From: Aphelocoma coerulescens
Lineage: Eukaryota; Chordata; Aves; Passeriformes; Corvidae
Length of the DNA stretch: 64,000 bases
Reading direction: 5' to 3'
NCBI RefSeq assembly: GCF_041296385.1
Contig: NC_091017.1
Span: forward strand, 45,765,714-45,829,713
Below the pieces are notes generated by a model. It made no database searches and was not told where the DNA came from. It saw nothing but the letters and a program-made list of their open reading frames with translations. The position numbers and the translations under genes are program-made. Of this stretch, positions 12,801 to 27,800 are shown piece by piece. How positions within the stretch are numbered: position 1 is the stretch's first letter; each line of letters begins with the position of its first letter.

Positions 12801-15800
12801 GATATTAAATTGCTTGGGTGATTACTCAAGTTGTAGTGGACATAGGATTAGTCTTCTCTTCTTTGCTGGTAGTTTCAATTAATTTCTGACTCATGCCTGT
12901 GATGAAAGAAGCCAGCTCTTAGAGATCTGCTGTTTGCTCTGATATTTGAATTACAGTACAGGTATTAAAGCTGGTAATTTTGTGTATAAAATGCATCTTT
13001 TCTGTAAACTGCAATCTTTTCTTGGTTCTTTTCTGTGAAGAGAACTGCTTGTTCTCTTTTTGAATGCTTTAAAAAAATTCATGCTGTTAAAAATGTCTGA
13101 CTTAGATGAGATTTTGGTAAACCTCTCCATACACAAGCACTATAGAATGAAAAGGTCAAGTACATGTGTCCAACCTTGCTTTAAGCAATACTATTTGATA
13201 TTACGTTTATGACTAAGATCACAAGAACACATGGGTTTTATATGGGTGTAATTACCCCACTGCAGTGATTAGTTATGGATGAAAGTTAGATGTCCTCTGA
13301 AGTAGACAGGAAATTGATGACATTTCAGACAACTCCATTCACAAAAAAAAAACCCAGGCCCACTGTCTGTTAGGAATTGTCACCTATAACAGCATTTGTA
13401 GTTTTATAATCCAGGAAAAAGAAACATGCTGCAACTGTTTGGATGACATGGACATTTGCATTTCAAAAGCTTGCTTTTCCTCAATAATAAAACCAATCAA
13501 ACAAAACCAGTGTGGTTTTGACAAAATTTGATAAAATAGGATGACACAAATGCATCTCTTTTACTAGTTCTGTAGAAGCAGTAATGGGGGGGTGGTTAGA
13601 TATATAAATGAATATCAGCCGTTTGGAAAATGAGCTAGTTCCAGAAACCTCTACATATAGAAAATAGGTATGTTTCCCGTGAGATTTTTAATTTAAAAAT
13701 ATTTCTAAGTTACCCTTATTATGGTACAGGAAGAGTAGTATTTTTATTTCAATAATACTCATTAAGAACTAAAACAATATCCAGCTGCACAGTTAACCTA
13801 CTGCTAACCACTGATTCATGAGGTGTTAACACAGCAACTGGGTACAGTAAGTTTTATCTTCACTTGGTAAAGCTCCAGGATTGTCTGTTGTTTTGCCTTC
13901 TCTTTCGTCTTTGAGATGTCAAGTCCCACACCACTTTTTATTGAGGCATTTTTGCTGGACAATGGGTCCTCATTTGACTCACTCCAAATCTTTTCACACT
14001 GCTAAGGAAAAGTTATTTATGTTTTCAAGTTATTTCCCAGGTTTTAGTTATTTCCCCAGCTACTTCTTTCCTGTCTCCTGTTAGTACTCTCAAGTAGAGG
14101 TAGTGAAATTGAGGTGTCCACATTTGAAAAGGAGAGATGCAATCCCTACTGTTATTTCAAATCAGCTGTAGCCAAAAGTAGAGGATAATTTTAAAATACA
14201 TTCTTATTACTGATCCAATGTCTTTTCACACAGTAAAAGGAGTGGTTGGTTTTCTTTATCAATTTTATCAGTGACCATTGCTTTAGAACTAAGACTGGCT
14301 ATTCTTTATATCACCTGTAAGATTTTACCGTTCCATGTTGTGGCTGATTTAACTTTAAAGGGGGAAAACAAATCAATGTGAAACTGTAATCCTAACTTGT
14401 TTTTTCCAAGGCTTAAATAACTGATACAAAATACAAAGTGGTTTACAAACTGACTTGCAAGCAATTCACTAGCTTCACAAACAATTAACAATAAGTTTGT
14501 CTTTATGTCATGGTTTCCTTTCATAAATCATATATGGTAAATAATTTTTTCTGTTGATAGTATTTTTCCTGTACCTATCGTATAACTTTGCTTACAGGAA
14601 GAGTTGCGTAAAAAACACATTTCACTTCAGTGGAGGAACATGGTATGTTATTCCAATGCACATAAAACATATTAATGACTAAATAATAAAGGATGCCCTA
14701 TCTAATATCCAGTCCCTAGAGTGGTGGTGATGCTTCAGTAAGAGGTGACTGCGATCACTGAGCTGTTGTAAACCTTGGGGTTTTGAACCAAGGGTTTGCA
14801 CAAGATTATTTGCTTATGCAGATAGCTAATGACTTACAAGTTTACACTGGAGACATTGAGGTAAGGTAGAGTTGTGTAAAAAGGCCCCCTTGAAGGTGAA
14901 CTCAGCGTGTCCATTCTGTTTTTAAATATGGATTCAAGTGGAAATTCTGTGGGCTTGCAAGTTGATCTGCATGTAGTGGTTGGTTTATGCATCTGCATAA
15001 TTGCACGGTTCAGGTAGGTGAATGGTAATTATCATGGATAGGTCTAAATCACCGTGAAGAAGTTTTGTAAAGAGGTTATAGGTTATTTTCTTTCAGCCTC
15101 AATCATGTACCTTTGATCTACAAGTGGACTGCTGTAATTGTGATATCATGAAGCCTAAAAACAGCAAAGGATTAGAAAACCTATATATTGACTTGCACAT
15201 TCAATCAACTTGCATATGATCTCAGCAGGAAATTCAAAACAAAAGCTAATTTATGGAAAAATATGGAGTTCTAATCACAGTTTAGCTCCGTGGGGTTCCA
15301 AATAACACACTACAATCTCTACATGCAGATGCTTTCATCTTACATTTCAGATTTGGTGACATTCCAAAAGTTCTTATCAAGCCTTATTATCATCTTTTAT
15401 TAAAGCTTATTACATTTATCCTTATTGCATGTTTGCTGTAATATTCTGTTATTCTTAATATGGAATAAAAACGCTTTGATCTTTTTTAGCCAGTCATGAG
15501 ATGGAAATCTGCAACACAAGTGTTTCACTACATAGTATAAACTCCCAGCTCAGTGTGTCCTTTGAACATTGCATTAATTGGCCTCTGTTTCTTTTTCCTT
15601 TGGTTCATAAGTCTTTTCATCAGACTGTACTTTTCTGTGCCATCAACATGCAAATAGGCTATACATGATCATATAGTGCCACTTAATTATATCTCTCAAG
15701 AGATTTGTGGTGGTTTTGTTGGGTTTGGGTTTGGGGTGGTTGATTTCTTTGTAATAAATAAGGCTTTTGAACTAAAAAATGGTTGGATCACTTCATCACT

Positions 15801-18800
15801 GCTCTTACCTAAGAAAGGTGTTTCCGATTAATTTTGAGGCATTACTTTGTCATTGCTTTTCTTAACACTTCTGTTTTATGAGGGCTGTGATTTAAAGGAC
15901 AAAGCAAGACTTCTGTTGGACTTGTGGGGAAAAAAAAACTAAAATAGATTAAAAAAACTTGAGCCTCAGCTTTTTTCCAGAAAGCAAGTTTAAGGAAGAA
16001 AAAGAAAGACTTATAGAATGAGAAGCAATAAAATAAATCCCTGAAGGAATACAGAAAAGTTATTAGCCTATAGTCTTAACCTGGTCTTGAAACGTGTAAA
16101 TCGGAAATTTTCTTCTCCCCCACAATATTTAAAATCATTGATTATGACTTTATTAGATAGAAACCCAACATTTACAGAATGTTTTTCCTGCCTTTGTATG
16201 AACAAAACAACCCTTGCCTCAAAAGAGTCAGCAATCCAGTATGCACTTCCCCATCATTTCTGTAGCTGTAATTTTTTACCATATTTTTAGACTGAACAAC
16301 ATTAGCTGGGGAAAAAAAAAAAAAAAAAAAAAGCTATGTTGAGGAGAAAGCCCAGGATAATACTAAAGACTATTTAGGTATAGTGGAGACTTATAAAATG
16401 GGGTAGGTTTGCTGTTCATCACAATAAATGGGCAAATCTGAAACAAGACATAACAGATACATCTTATTTAAATAAGAGGCTACTGAATTATCTTTGTTTC
16501 TGTTTTAAGAAATCTGAATTCTCCCTTAAGCTTTGAATGTGCCTCATGTAATGCAGTTGACAGAATCAGACCACTGTTGCATTAAAGTCCCTGGCTTGAC
16601 AACTGAAATGAGACATCTAGCCATGCAAGTTTTCAGAGAATAAATGTTCCATCTTGGGGTGAATATAAGTAAAAAAATATTTACACCAAGACTACCACAC
16701 ATCTTTCTTAACAGTTCAAATGCAACAGTACTTTAAAGTGTCATGTAATCAGCTTTGATTAGCAGTCAAGGAGAGTAAGTTTATCCATAGTAGGTAGCTG
16801 ATATACCTTTGTTGCTATATTTTTTCTAGGCAAATATTTTTGATGTTTTGCAAATTCTTTGTTAAAAGATTCCAAGAGAAAAAAAGGAATAGACTAGAAA
16901 GGTTGGATTTTTTTTACAGATGAAACAGTAAAATCAATGGACCCATTCAACTCTTTAGGATAAAAGGGAAAATACCACAGTTTTTCTGTTACTATATTGA
17001 TCTTGATAGGTATTACTAGGTTTTTCATATAGCACTATACTAAAATGTTTTACATTCAGTGCATATGTTCAGCAACTTTTATATGATGCTGCTGGTGACT
17101 AATCTTTTGAAGGTGCTCAAAAACATGCACTTTAAAGTCATTATAAATTTGGAAATAACAGGAGTTGTATTGATTTGAGAAAAACAGTAATAAAGAACTT
17201 GTCTTTGTAACTTTTAATTCACTTTATTTAACATTTTAATTAACTATTTTTAATTCACTATTTGATCTGCAGCAACATCCAAGGTATCCTATTATCTTAG
17301 AAAAAAGCAAATGAATGCAAATCACTGACAGTTCATTTGCACATCTTCTGGTCCACTTCAGGTCCTTCAGAATAAAATAGGTTTAGATTCTAATTATGGC
17401 TGCAAGAAAAATATATGGAAGATAATTTTAAAAACCACTTCAATGTTCAAATATTTCATTTTAAAATGTATTGCCAACAGGGAGATGAACTAGAAGATAA
17501 TCCTTCAACAAGGTTGAGCAATAATTGCAATTTGCTTAGTTTAAATTATAATCTTTTTGCATTGCTTTAAATATAGATTATGTTCACTTTTCCTTATGTG
17601 CAAGTGTGCATAAAGGTTTTTCTATTAATTCTAAGGAAGCAATTTTTAAAATCATGGTTTGAAAATACCAGCACCCAGAAATATGTAGCACTGGCAGTCC
17701 TGGAACATGAGTTCAATAACTTAGCAAGAAGCTCATCTTCAAGCACAGCTTCGTGAATAATAAGACTTGATTACCATACCTTGTAAAACACATGGAAGAA
17801 GGGAAGGAGTGTCACCAACATCGTTAGTTCCTCTTGCCAACTTCCCCTACAGTGTTGAGTTCTTTATGTTTAAAACATATGCCATAGGCCTTATCTCCAG
17901 AGGTTTTGGGGAGATGCTTGCTCTTTAGAGATAGCCAGTGTTTTTTCTATCTGCTGTCTAGTGTTAATTTTTCTGTTGTTATTCTAAGAAAAACTGGAGG
18001 AATACTGAAAGTCCATTTGCCAATTCAGGCAACTCTGTTTCTTTTTCTTTCTACTTAAAAGAATCCCTCCTACCTGTGAATTCTTGTTCTCCTGTAATGC
18101 CCTGTGTCACCTTTAGAATTCTTTCCTGCAAGAAACAAGTTGGCAGATTCAGAATGGAAGGTCTTTAATTGCTGGCTCTTCTGACTGGTACTTCAGGGGG
18201 ATTACCTCTTCAATTACTGTAGGACTGCTTCTGTGAATAAAGCCTCTGCTTGTATGTGTATGGTTTTGTCTATGTGTCCTTATGATCTGCATCTGTGATT
18301 CTTTCACCTGCACAGCTCACAGGGTGTTTGCTATGCCCTTTGTGTTTCATGTGAGCATATTTGTCACTTACAGTACTTTAGAAGAAGTTGTGGTTGATCC
18401 TGGTGAGTTAAGATAGAGACAGTCTTGAATTTTGACCAGAACAATAAATAAGTTTCTGTGGCTTTTACTGTATATTGCTACCCTTTCCTACGAAGGAAAA
18501 AAAAATATTCTGATAGTCATAAACCCCTGCATTGTGTATATATTCACATCTGATCTGAACTTTGTTTTCTGTTCAGAGCTACACTGGACACTGGATCGTG
18601 CTAACACCTGTCTATTTCTTTTATGGACTAGCTGTCCTATCCTCATGCATTCAAGTGTATGAGAAGGGGGGGAAAATTCAGACAAGTCCAGTTCTTGCTA
18701 AATAGAAAAACAACTACATGAATTGGTTATCTGTTACAACTCCTTTTGTGCCTCTCATAATTTTGGCAGAAGAGAACTTTGAGATATTGAGCAAGGTGGC

Positions 18801-21800
18801 AAATGCAGCAGGTATGCAGTTGAATGCAGCAGGTAGTTGTCAGCCCTGTGAATTCTAGTTCTGCCCCTTAGTTAAATAAATTATCCATCTTTGACCACCT
18901 ACTAATAAAGGACTGATTTTTTTTTTGGATGCAAGAAAATTTTGGAGAGGGTTTTGAAGTGATAATATAGTGTATTTGCTCAAGAGCAAGTTCCTTGTAA
19001 AGGTAATGCATAAAGCACCGAAATACTAGATTGAGAAAGGAGCATGCACAAGAAATGGGCAACTTCTTCCTGAAGATTATTGCAAAATGTTTGACACAGT
19101 GTAAACTAGTGGTGGTTTTTTTTCAAGTGTTTGCTGTGAAATGTACTCTTAGTTGCTATTTTAATTATTGAGTGGACATGGAAGGCTTTTTAGACTGATT
19201 ACAAACCAAAATAACTAGACTTCAGTTACATAGTGAAAGGCAAGATCAACCAAGCTTGAAAAAGCAGTTTAAGATGGTTCAGAAACCCTTTAGTGAACTA
19301 TGCAGTGATAGACAGCAAGATTACCCAATAGCCTGCGACAAATTATAGCATTTTTCTGTTAGCATTAAAGCTACTGTTGGTACAAATGCACTCCTTTAAT
19401 TTGAGCTCTGAATTTTTTAATATCCCAGTCCATTTGGCGGGAGAAGCGGGGAGGTGGGGGGAAAAAGGGAGGGCAAGAGCCCAACTGTTAATTGGTTACT
19501 ACTTTTATGTTTGGGATTTTTTTTGGTGAATTTAGCCATATTCACCAGCACCAAACACACACACAGACCCTGGTACTCTGTTCATGCCAAGAGCAGCCCA
19601 TATCCAAGAGAGCTTTCTCATCTCTGATGCCTCTTCTTTCCACTCTGTTAGAGGGAATGCACTCCTCACTATTTGGACTATCACTACACTCTGAAGGCTG
19701 GCCATGTGGATAATTTGTCCAGTAGCAGTACAAATGCCACCTTGAACAGCTCAGTCCAAAGGTAAATGCTAGCACAGCTTCAGCAAATGAGGAGTTCTTG
19801 GTAGCTAGAGATGCTAAAGACTTAGCAGAATAGATATGGGGACTGGAACAGTCGAATGGGTAGAAGATCCCATTAAATAAATTTACGTTAAAATTAATTA
19901 AAATTTGGTTAATTTTTTAATTTGAGTTTTAAAAAATGTAACTATTTAATCATAGGTTAAATTGTTAAAGATGGAAAAGAGCTTAAAAATCAAGTCAAAC
20001 TGTCAACCTAGCACTACCACCATGTTCATCATTAAACCATGTCCTGAAGAGCCCTATCCACAGGGCTTTTTTAACACTTCCAGGGATGGTGACTTCACTA
20101 CTTTCCTGGGCAATCTGTTCCAATGTTTTACAACCCTTGCCATGGAAACATTTTTTCCTAATACCTAACCTAAACCTCCCCTGGCATAATTTGAGGCCAT
20201 TTCGTCTTGGCCTGGTACTTGTTATATGGGAGAAGAGATTGACACTCACTTTACTACAACCTGCTTTCAGGTAGTTGTAGAGAGCACGAAGGTCTCCCTG
20301 AACCTCATTTTCTCTGGACTAAGCAACCCCAGCTTCATCAGCTGCTCCTCAAAAAACCTGTGCTCCAGACCCTTTACCAGCTTAATTTCCCTTCCCTAAA
20401 CATGCTTCAGTACCTCAATGTCTTTCTTGTAGCGAAAAGAGTTGGACACAACTTTTGATGTGTGGCCTCACCAGTGCCAAGTATGCAGGGCAATCCCTGC
20501 CCTGCTTCTGCTGGCCACACTATTTCTAATACAGACCAGGATGCCATTGGCTTTCTTGGCCACCTGGGCACACTGCTGGATCATGTTCAGCTACTGTCAG
20601 ACAGCACTTCCAGGTCCTTTTCAGCTGGACATTTTTCCAGCTACTTCTTCCCCAACCTGTAGTGCTGCATGGGGTTGTTGTGACAAAAGTGCAGAATTCA
20701 GCACTTAGCCTTGTTGAACCTCATACAATTGGTTTTGTCCGACTGATCCCACCTATCCAGATCCCTCTGCAGAGCTGCCCTACTCTCCAACAAATCAACA
20801 TTCCTGCCCAACTTGGTGTCATCTGTGAACTTGCTGAGGGTGCACTTCATGCCCTTGTCTAGGTTGTCAATAGAGATTTTAAACAGCGTTGGCTCCAATA
20901 CTGAGCTGTGGGAAACACCACTCGTGACTGACCACCAGCTGGATGCAGTTCTGCTCACCACCACTCTCTGGGACTGCCTATCCTGTCAATTTTTATACCA
21001 GCAAAGAACACAACTGTCCACACCATGAGAAACCAGTTTCTCCAGGAGAATGTTGTAGGAGAAGGTATCAAGAACTTTACTAAGTCTTGGTAGACAACAT
21101 TCACTGCCTTTCCTTCATCCACTAAGTGAGTCACTTTGTCATAGAAGGAGACCAGGTTGGTCAAGCAGAACCTGCCTTTTGTAAACCCATGCTGGCTGGG
21201 CCTGATCCTGTGTTTGTCCCATGTTGCATGATGGCACTCAAGATAATCTCCTCTGTGACCTTCCCCAGCACTGAGGTCAGGCTGACAGGTCTGCAGTTCC
21301 CTGGGTCCTCCTTCTGGCCCTTCCTGTAGACGAGCATCACATTTGCCAACTTCCAGTTCCCTGGGACATCCATGCTTAACCATGGCTGCTGGTAAGTGAT
21401 TGAAAGTGGCTTGTTGATCTCTTCTGCCAGCTCCCTCAATACTTGGGTGAACATGTATGTGCCTAAGTTGCACAGCAGGTCACTGAAAATACCCTTCCAG
21501 ATTATGTGGGCTTCATTCTGCTCCCTGTCTCTGTCTTCCAGCTCTAGGGGCTGGATACCTCGATGACACCTGGTCTTGTTATTAACAACTGAGGCAATGA
21601 AGGCATTAAGTACCTCAGGCTTTTCCTCATCTTTTGTCACTGTTTAGCCGAGGAAGGATGGAGGGTTTTGGCCCTCCTTTTCTTGCTGACATGTTTGTAA
21701 AATCTTTGGTGGTCTTTTATAGCAATGGCCAGATTAAGTTCTACATGGGCTTTGGTCCTTCTAATTTTCTCCCCTCATGACCTCACAACACCTTGTAGTC

Positions 21801-24800
21801 CTGAGCTGTCGATGCCCTTTTCCAGGGGCAATAAACTCTCCCTTTCTCCCTGAGTTCCATTCAAAGCTCTCTGTTCATCCAGGATCATCTTCTTCCTCAC
21901 CAGCTCACCTTTCAGCACATGGGGATGGTCTGCTCCTGTGTTTTTAAGATTTCCTTCTTTAATCCACATCCAGACTTCCTGAGCTCCTTTTTCCCAGATA
22001 TCATCATCATCTGTTTTCCTGCTTAAAAAGCCATCTTGTTCCACAATGGAAGCAATCATCCCAGTCTTGATACAAGTAAAAGGAGGCTTTTGTTAGGGTT
22101 TGTGGGCGCATTTGGAATTGTAACAACCCATCTTTTCTCCCAGCCCCTGAGAATTCATCTCTGCTTGCAGCTGTGGATTATTTGGATGGAGTTGTTGTGA
22201 TCCGTGACCACAGCCATCACAATCTGCCTGCCTTCTGGTTAGAGGCATCTGGCATTCTCACACAAGTCCTTGCTGCTGTCAAAGTTATGCCAGTATTGAA
22301 AGAAAGTCATTCCCGTGTTGGTATCCCCGTAGACTTGGCAGAGTCAGAACTAGTGACTCTAGAATGGGTCTCTTGGCTTCATTGGCATTGTCTAACACCA
22401 AATAAATTCCAGATTGATTGGGAATAAACCAGACCTGACAGGTAATATCTAATCCAAAAATCAAGAAACTTTTATGTTAGATTTAAGACAAAAATAGCAG
22501 CAGGAAATAATGAAGTGCATTTTTCTTCAAATGTTGTTGCTTTAATTTTTGTTTTATATATCAAATTCTTTATAAAAAGAAATAAACCTACTATTTCTCT
22601 GAATATAGTAGAAACAGAGAAGGGGATTGATCTCTTACATCCCCATCCCAAAGCTGGAAGAAGGCCTTCATCTTTTTCTAGATCAAAGGCAATCAGACAA
22701 ACATATACACCTCTGCAGTCTCTTTGCCTCATTCTCCCTTTGGAAATTCAGAACTAGTTCATACCATTTGACTTGAAGGTCTCAGACATCCCACTGAGGT
22801 ATCAGTACCAGGTGCTGCTAAACAGATTCATAATAGCATCAAGAATTTTTATCAGGTGCCTCAATTTCCTTATAAAACTGATAAGGACATAAAGTTAGCT
22901 TTTATACTGATGGCCAGCTGAGAGAAGACAAATTTTGATTGACAGATTAGTGCCTAAGTTTGTCTTAATTAGTCAATTTACATATGTTCCTAAAGTTTGT
23001 CATCTCTAAAGAAATTCTGCCTTGTAATTTGATACCTTAGCAACAAGCCTGTTTCTTTTATGTTGTTTTCATGTTTGTTGTGAAAGGAGAATTCTCTAAA
23101 TTCCATAGCACTAGCTCAGAGAGATTATGTAGTTGAATTGTTTAGTGTATTAGTACACACTGTAAGTTTTGTCATTGGAATTGTCTAGCAACAGTTTTTG
23201 TCTGCTTAAAAAATATTCCTACATTCACAATCTGTGGAACAGCTGCATTTATCCATCTGTTCATTTTCATTAAACATTGTGTATTGAACTTGTTTCTAGT
23301 TCATTGTCAAAGCTGAGAGAGGAGTAGTGTATTTGAGGGATACAGCTAAGCTCCCTGTCTTTGACAGTAAACTACAGTGGGACTCCCATCAGTATAAACA
23401 CAAAGAAAAGGTAGTTGTCACTTACATTGTAGTAATTGTGGTTATATTGATGTAATCAGTATAGATCCCACAGTCCTTGCCTTTGAAGACTTCAAATTCC
23501 AGCTGTTTTGAATTACAAGGGAATGGCTAGAAGGTTGTGTTTGAGCTTCCCCTTCTGATCTCCCAGTGCATGAAGAGGCGCAGGGCATGTACACAGCACC
23601 AGCAGATGTTAATGGTGTTCTAAGCTCCTCTGTTTCTAGAGTTACAAAATGAATGTCACTTCCTTTTTTTTTTTCTCCAGAAGAGCTAATAAAAGGGATA
23701 AGAAAACAGCAAAGTTAAGAGAGGTGATTTAGATCTCCAGACTTGAAAACAAGAAATATACTGGGTTTAAATCATAAAATATTTAGCTATTTGCAGTCTT
23801 TCATTACTGCCATTGAAGTGAACAAGTATAACAAATAGTAGAGTTTGACCCTAGGGATTTTACTGAATATATTAAAACAGGTACACTTGTTGGGTGATTA
23901 ATACATAAATAAGGATTTCAACTGAGGGAGGGTCAAAAAAATAAGGATTTCAACTGAGGGAGGATCAAAATAATAATGGCTAATTATAATCATGTGCCCA
24001 AGATGGTGTTGGTCAGATTTATGGTTTAACAAGAGTTGAGAGGAGAAAAAAGAAAGATGTTTTTAGGGTCAAGAAACATTCTACATTATCAGGCTTTGAC
24101 AGGCAATTTAAGGTCTTGGAAAGAAGAGTAATAGTAGAGTCAGAGACTTGGAACAAAGAGAATTTGTCATCTGTAGTGAGGATTTCAGTCTTTGAAGTAT
24201 TCAGTAACAGGTCTTTAGTTGCATTCTGGTTTTTTGTTTTTGTTCAGGGTAAGGGGGAGGCTTTAAGGCAAAGACCTGGCAGACAATCTCTTAATTTGGC
24301 AGTTTTTCTTGCCTGGCTAACTAAACTTCCATTGATGCCTGTTCATCTTAAGTAAGGGTTGCCATGGTCAATACAGAGAGATTTAAAGATCAGAGATGAA
24401 ACCAAATGGGATGAAGAATTTTTTGTCATTTGCATAGAGGGAATGAATAAATTAGTAACGTTGACTCTGGCAGTAATCTGCTTCAGAGAGAGAGAAGGAG
24501 CAGAAGCAACAAAGTACAGTGAATTATCTTCCTTTTATTTTGCACTAATAGTTAAAATACATGATTACAGGTATTTTTTCCCAGTGTATTTTTATTCCCT
24601 AGTAGCACTGAAAGACTATTTTAGCTGCTTTGCAGATAACTGTTGTCATGGAATGAGCAAATCCATGTTACACCAAGCACAAAGTTGAGTAATTAAAATA
24701 AAATGAATTTTGGTGGCATTATAGAGACATTGGAACAGAAGAAAATAATCCACAGACAGCATGAAATTGCATATGTTTTGAGTATCACAGTACAGCACTA

Positions 24801-27800
24801 AGGTGGGGGTTTTTTTCCATATTTTTGCTCTAAAGGTTTAGACACAGGGTTCATTCCTTAATCCTTGGTGATCAAGGTTCCCTAAATGCCCCCTAACACC
24901 ATGGAAGGTTGACTGTGCCTCATAATTAACTTAGCTAAACTCTTTAGCATGGTATCACCTTTCAAATGAATGTGGTTGTGGGGAATTAAGTAATTCAGAA
25001 ACCTAGCTTATGTATTACCATTATCAGAGCAAAGTGTCCCAGTGTCTCTGGCTCTGCTCATGGCCTTGGCCTCGTTTTGTAGACTAGCATGGGGAATGGG
25101 TATGTAACAGGAGGCTGTGCAGGGTGTTGTTGACAGCATGAAGTGCTCATGTCTTAGGTTAGCCCTGCAACACCCACAGCACCCTCCTTCCTCTCCTGTA
25201 TTTTTATTTTTCCCTTTCTGGCTAACTAGGATGGATCCATCTGCTGGGAAAATCATTTATTTTAGTAGGTCATTTAGGAGTTCACTTAAATGACTTGTCT
25301 CTTCAGAAGCATCAAAAATGAAATAAAGAGGAAAGAACATAAATACTGCCTATCCTTTTGAACATTGATTTGGGACTGGTGAGCTTTCTGTCAATTGTGT
25401 TCACTGAAAGCACTGTATCATTAAAGGACAGTGGTAGTAATTGCTTAGTGCCATGCTGAACTATTAGTCTGCAAATGCTTGCTTATGTAATTTAATTTTT
25501 TTAATGTATGAGTTGCTATTCTACTGCGAAGCATGGGAAGTCATTATTTGTGCAATTTGTCATTGTGGTTAAAAGCATCAAATAACCTGTATCCTCTACC
25601 ACCAGCAATGCATCTGTTTGGCCTCAACTGGCAGTTGCAGCAAACTGAAAATGATACATTTGAGAATGGAAAAGTGAATTCTGATACTGTGCCAACACAT
25701 CCTGTAACAGTTCCTGCTGGAGACAATGGTAGGTGAAATGGGCACCATTTTTTTTCCTTCTTTTGGAACATTTCCTTCCTTTGTGTCTTACGTACACCAA
25801 CCTTTAAGTTTTCCTGCAAAACTGTCTATATAATGCAAGTACAGAGCATTTGTAAGCAATAGTAATTTCAAATAGGTAAACAGGAACCCAGAGTTTCTCC
25901 TACCTAGCATGCAAAGGGGCCTATGGATCCTGAGCAGTGATGCTGATCTTACTAGGAAAGCTTGCTGTCAACCAAAATTCCTCACAGGAATTTACATGTG
26001 CTATTAGATGAGGATAGGAAAGCTCTCATCATATCCAGAGAAGCAGAACCTCTGCTTACTCTGAAATATGTGATAATATTTTTTGTTGTTGTTGTGGGCC
26101 TCCCAGAGGTAGCAGGATGGTGCTGGGGCTGGTTCGGACCACCCTGCCTTAGGGGCCTTGTGTTGAAGAAATGGCCACAACAAAGCCAGGGTGCCCAAGG
26201 AGTCAGGACATACTGTTTCTTAAGGGGGACCTGATACCAATGTTCAATCTTTGGGACTTTAAGCAAGCTCTCAATAGTTTTTGGATGGAAGATTACATCT
26301 GTGTGTCCTGTCATAATTGCTTTTTCTGAAGTTTTTGCTCTGGAAGAGGCACTTCAGGAATATCTTGCATATTTTTGAAGCTTCTCTCTTAGCTATGCTT
26401 AGAAGGCAGCTCATGATCAAGGAGCTTCATGTGGCATGAGGACCTTACTATGGAATACCTTGGGTTTTTCTACAGAGATTGATGTTTTCTTCTATTTTTT
26501 TTTTTTAATTTCTCTCTGAAATTTAATAGGTCAGGTCTAATATGTACATTTGTTTTATCAAAGTCTCTAGCATATAATGTTGAGTCTGAATCATCCAACC
26601 AATATATAAAGTAGAAAAAAAAATTTCTTAATTTTGTTATAAGAGCTTTTAAAATACAAACCACATAAAGGGATTATTTTTTATCGACCTTTTTCAATGT
26701 TGCCCTTTAAGATTCTCAAAACATTTAAGAGCTTGTGCACTTTTGGCTAACAGAGGCTTCAAAATCAATAGGTTTTGAATGGAAAACTTGATTTAAATGG
26801 TTGATGAGTGCAGTGTTTGCTTCATTACACAAAAATCCATTTTCCCATTCACAAGGTACATCTGACCTCCTTACCACTGAGAAGGAGGAAGCCTCTGCCA
26901 GCAATTGACATCTTGAAAATTTTTTCAAGTTATCACAGCTCCAAGTCGTAGAAAAGTTATAGCTCAGTTCACTCCTTATGTCATCTTTGTAAGCCTATGA
27001 AACATCTCCAGTAGGACATTTTCTTCTTCCATTTCCTTTACCCTCCTGCCTTTTTCTTGTACTTAGATAGTCATTATCGCTTCCTGTGCTCTTCTTGCTT
27101 TTTTTGAATGAAGAGGAAAAAGCTATTCTATGGTTAATGAATATTGATGCTGCAGTGACAGCTCATCTTCCCATTGTCTTCTGCATTCAATAGCCAATAT
27201 ACTTTCTTGTATAAAATATATTGATATTTTTCTAAATATTTTATAAGTACTTACTGGGGTTTTTCCCTTGATAATTTTTTTATTTTTTTAACAAACTGAA
27301 ACCTGTTATACACTGCCTCAAAAATAAAAGGAAATAACAAGGATATCAAATCCATTTTTCCTTCCTTATGTCCCTAAATACTGTTCGAGAGAACAGGGTT
27401 AATTCCACCCACTGTTAAAATGCTGTCCTCTGCAGAATATGGTAAGTGGTCATTTATCAGCATACATCAATATTAAACAACAGACAGACCAGAGAGTACA
27501 CATTTTAAACCACAAGAGAAGGACCAGTTAGGCAGAAGGAAAAGTGTGATGGGTAGATGTGAAATGTGAGGAGCAGGGGCCCTGTGCTATCACACTAGTT
27601 ACTGAAAACTCTAAGGGAGAATCGATGAAGCCTTGATTTGGATACTTTGACAGCTGAACAACTTTCAGTACCACCCCTCTCATGTCCCTTGGTAATATCC
27701 TGATACTCTGATTTGGAGTTGAGAAATTTCAACCACCCTCACAGTAAATGTGAATGAACATGACATTTCATATTTTGATTTAAAGCTGTGTGTAAGAACT

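Larger units (their letters stand above)
3805..25605. other. TENM3: TENM3 intron of 21.8 kb splitting the transmembrane helix
   Basis: Donor gtgagt, acceptor accaccag. Contents seen: CR1 copies (about 5964-6355 and 19970-22080), a 46-bp direct repeat (5294, 6610), a (TGAA)n array, a poly(A) run, a G4 motif, an inverted repeat (11094-11167), a 32-bp duplication (23907-23969), and one exon-like stretch (6951-7087). The remaining parts (about 8010-19430 and 22090-23900, 23970-25600) are unique-looking AT-rich sequence in which I see no gene. Confidence 0.85.

Noticed and set aside
13502..13520. Small hairpin (8-bp arms, 3-base loop)
   Set aside because: Too short to call as a structured RNA or terminator; expected by chance in this much AT-rich sequence.
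16312..16332. Poly(A) run as the tail of a processed pseudogene
   Set aside because: No recognisable coding sequence or poly(A) signal-bearing retrocopy upstream, and no target duplication found.
20698..22059. Minus-strand open frames as host genes
   Set aside because: They are broken pieces of a CR1 ORF2, including the reverse-transcriptase blocks.
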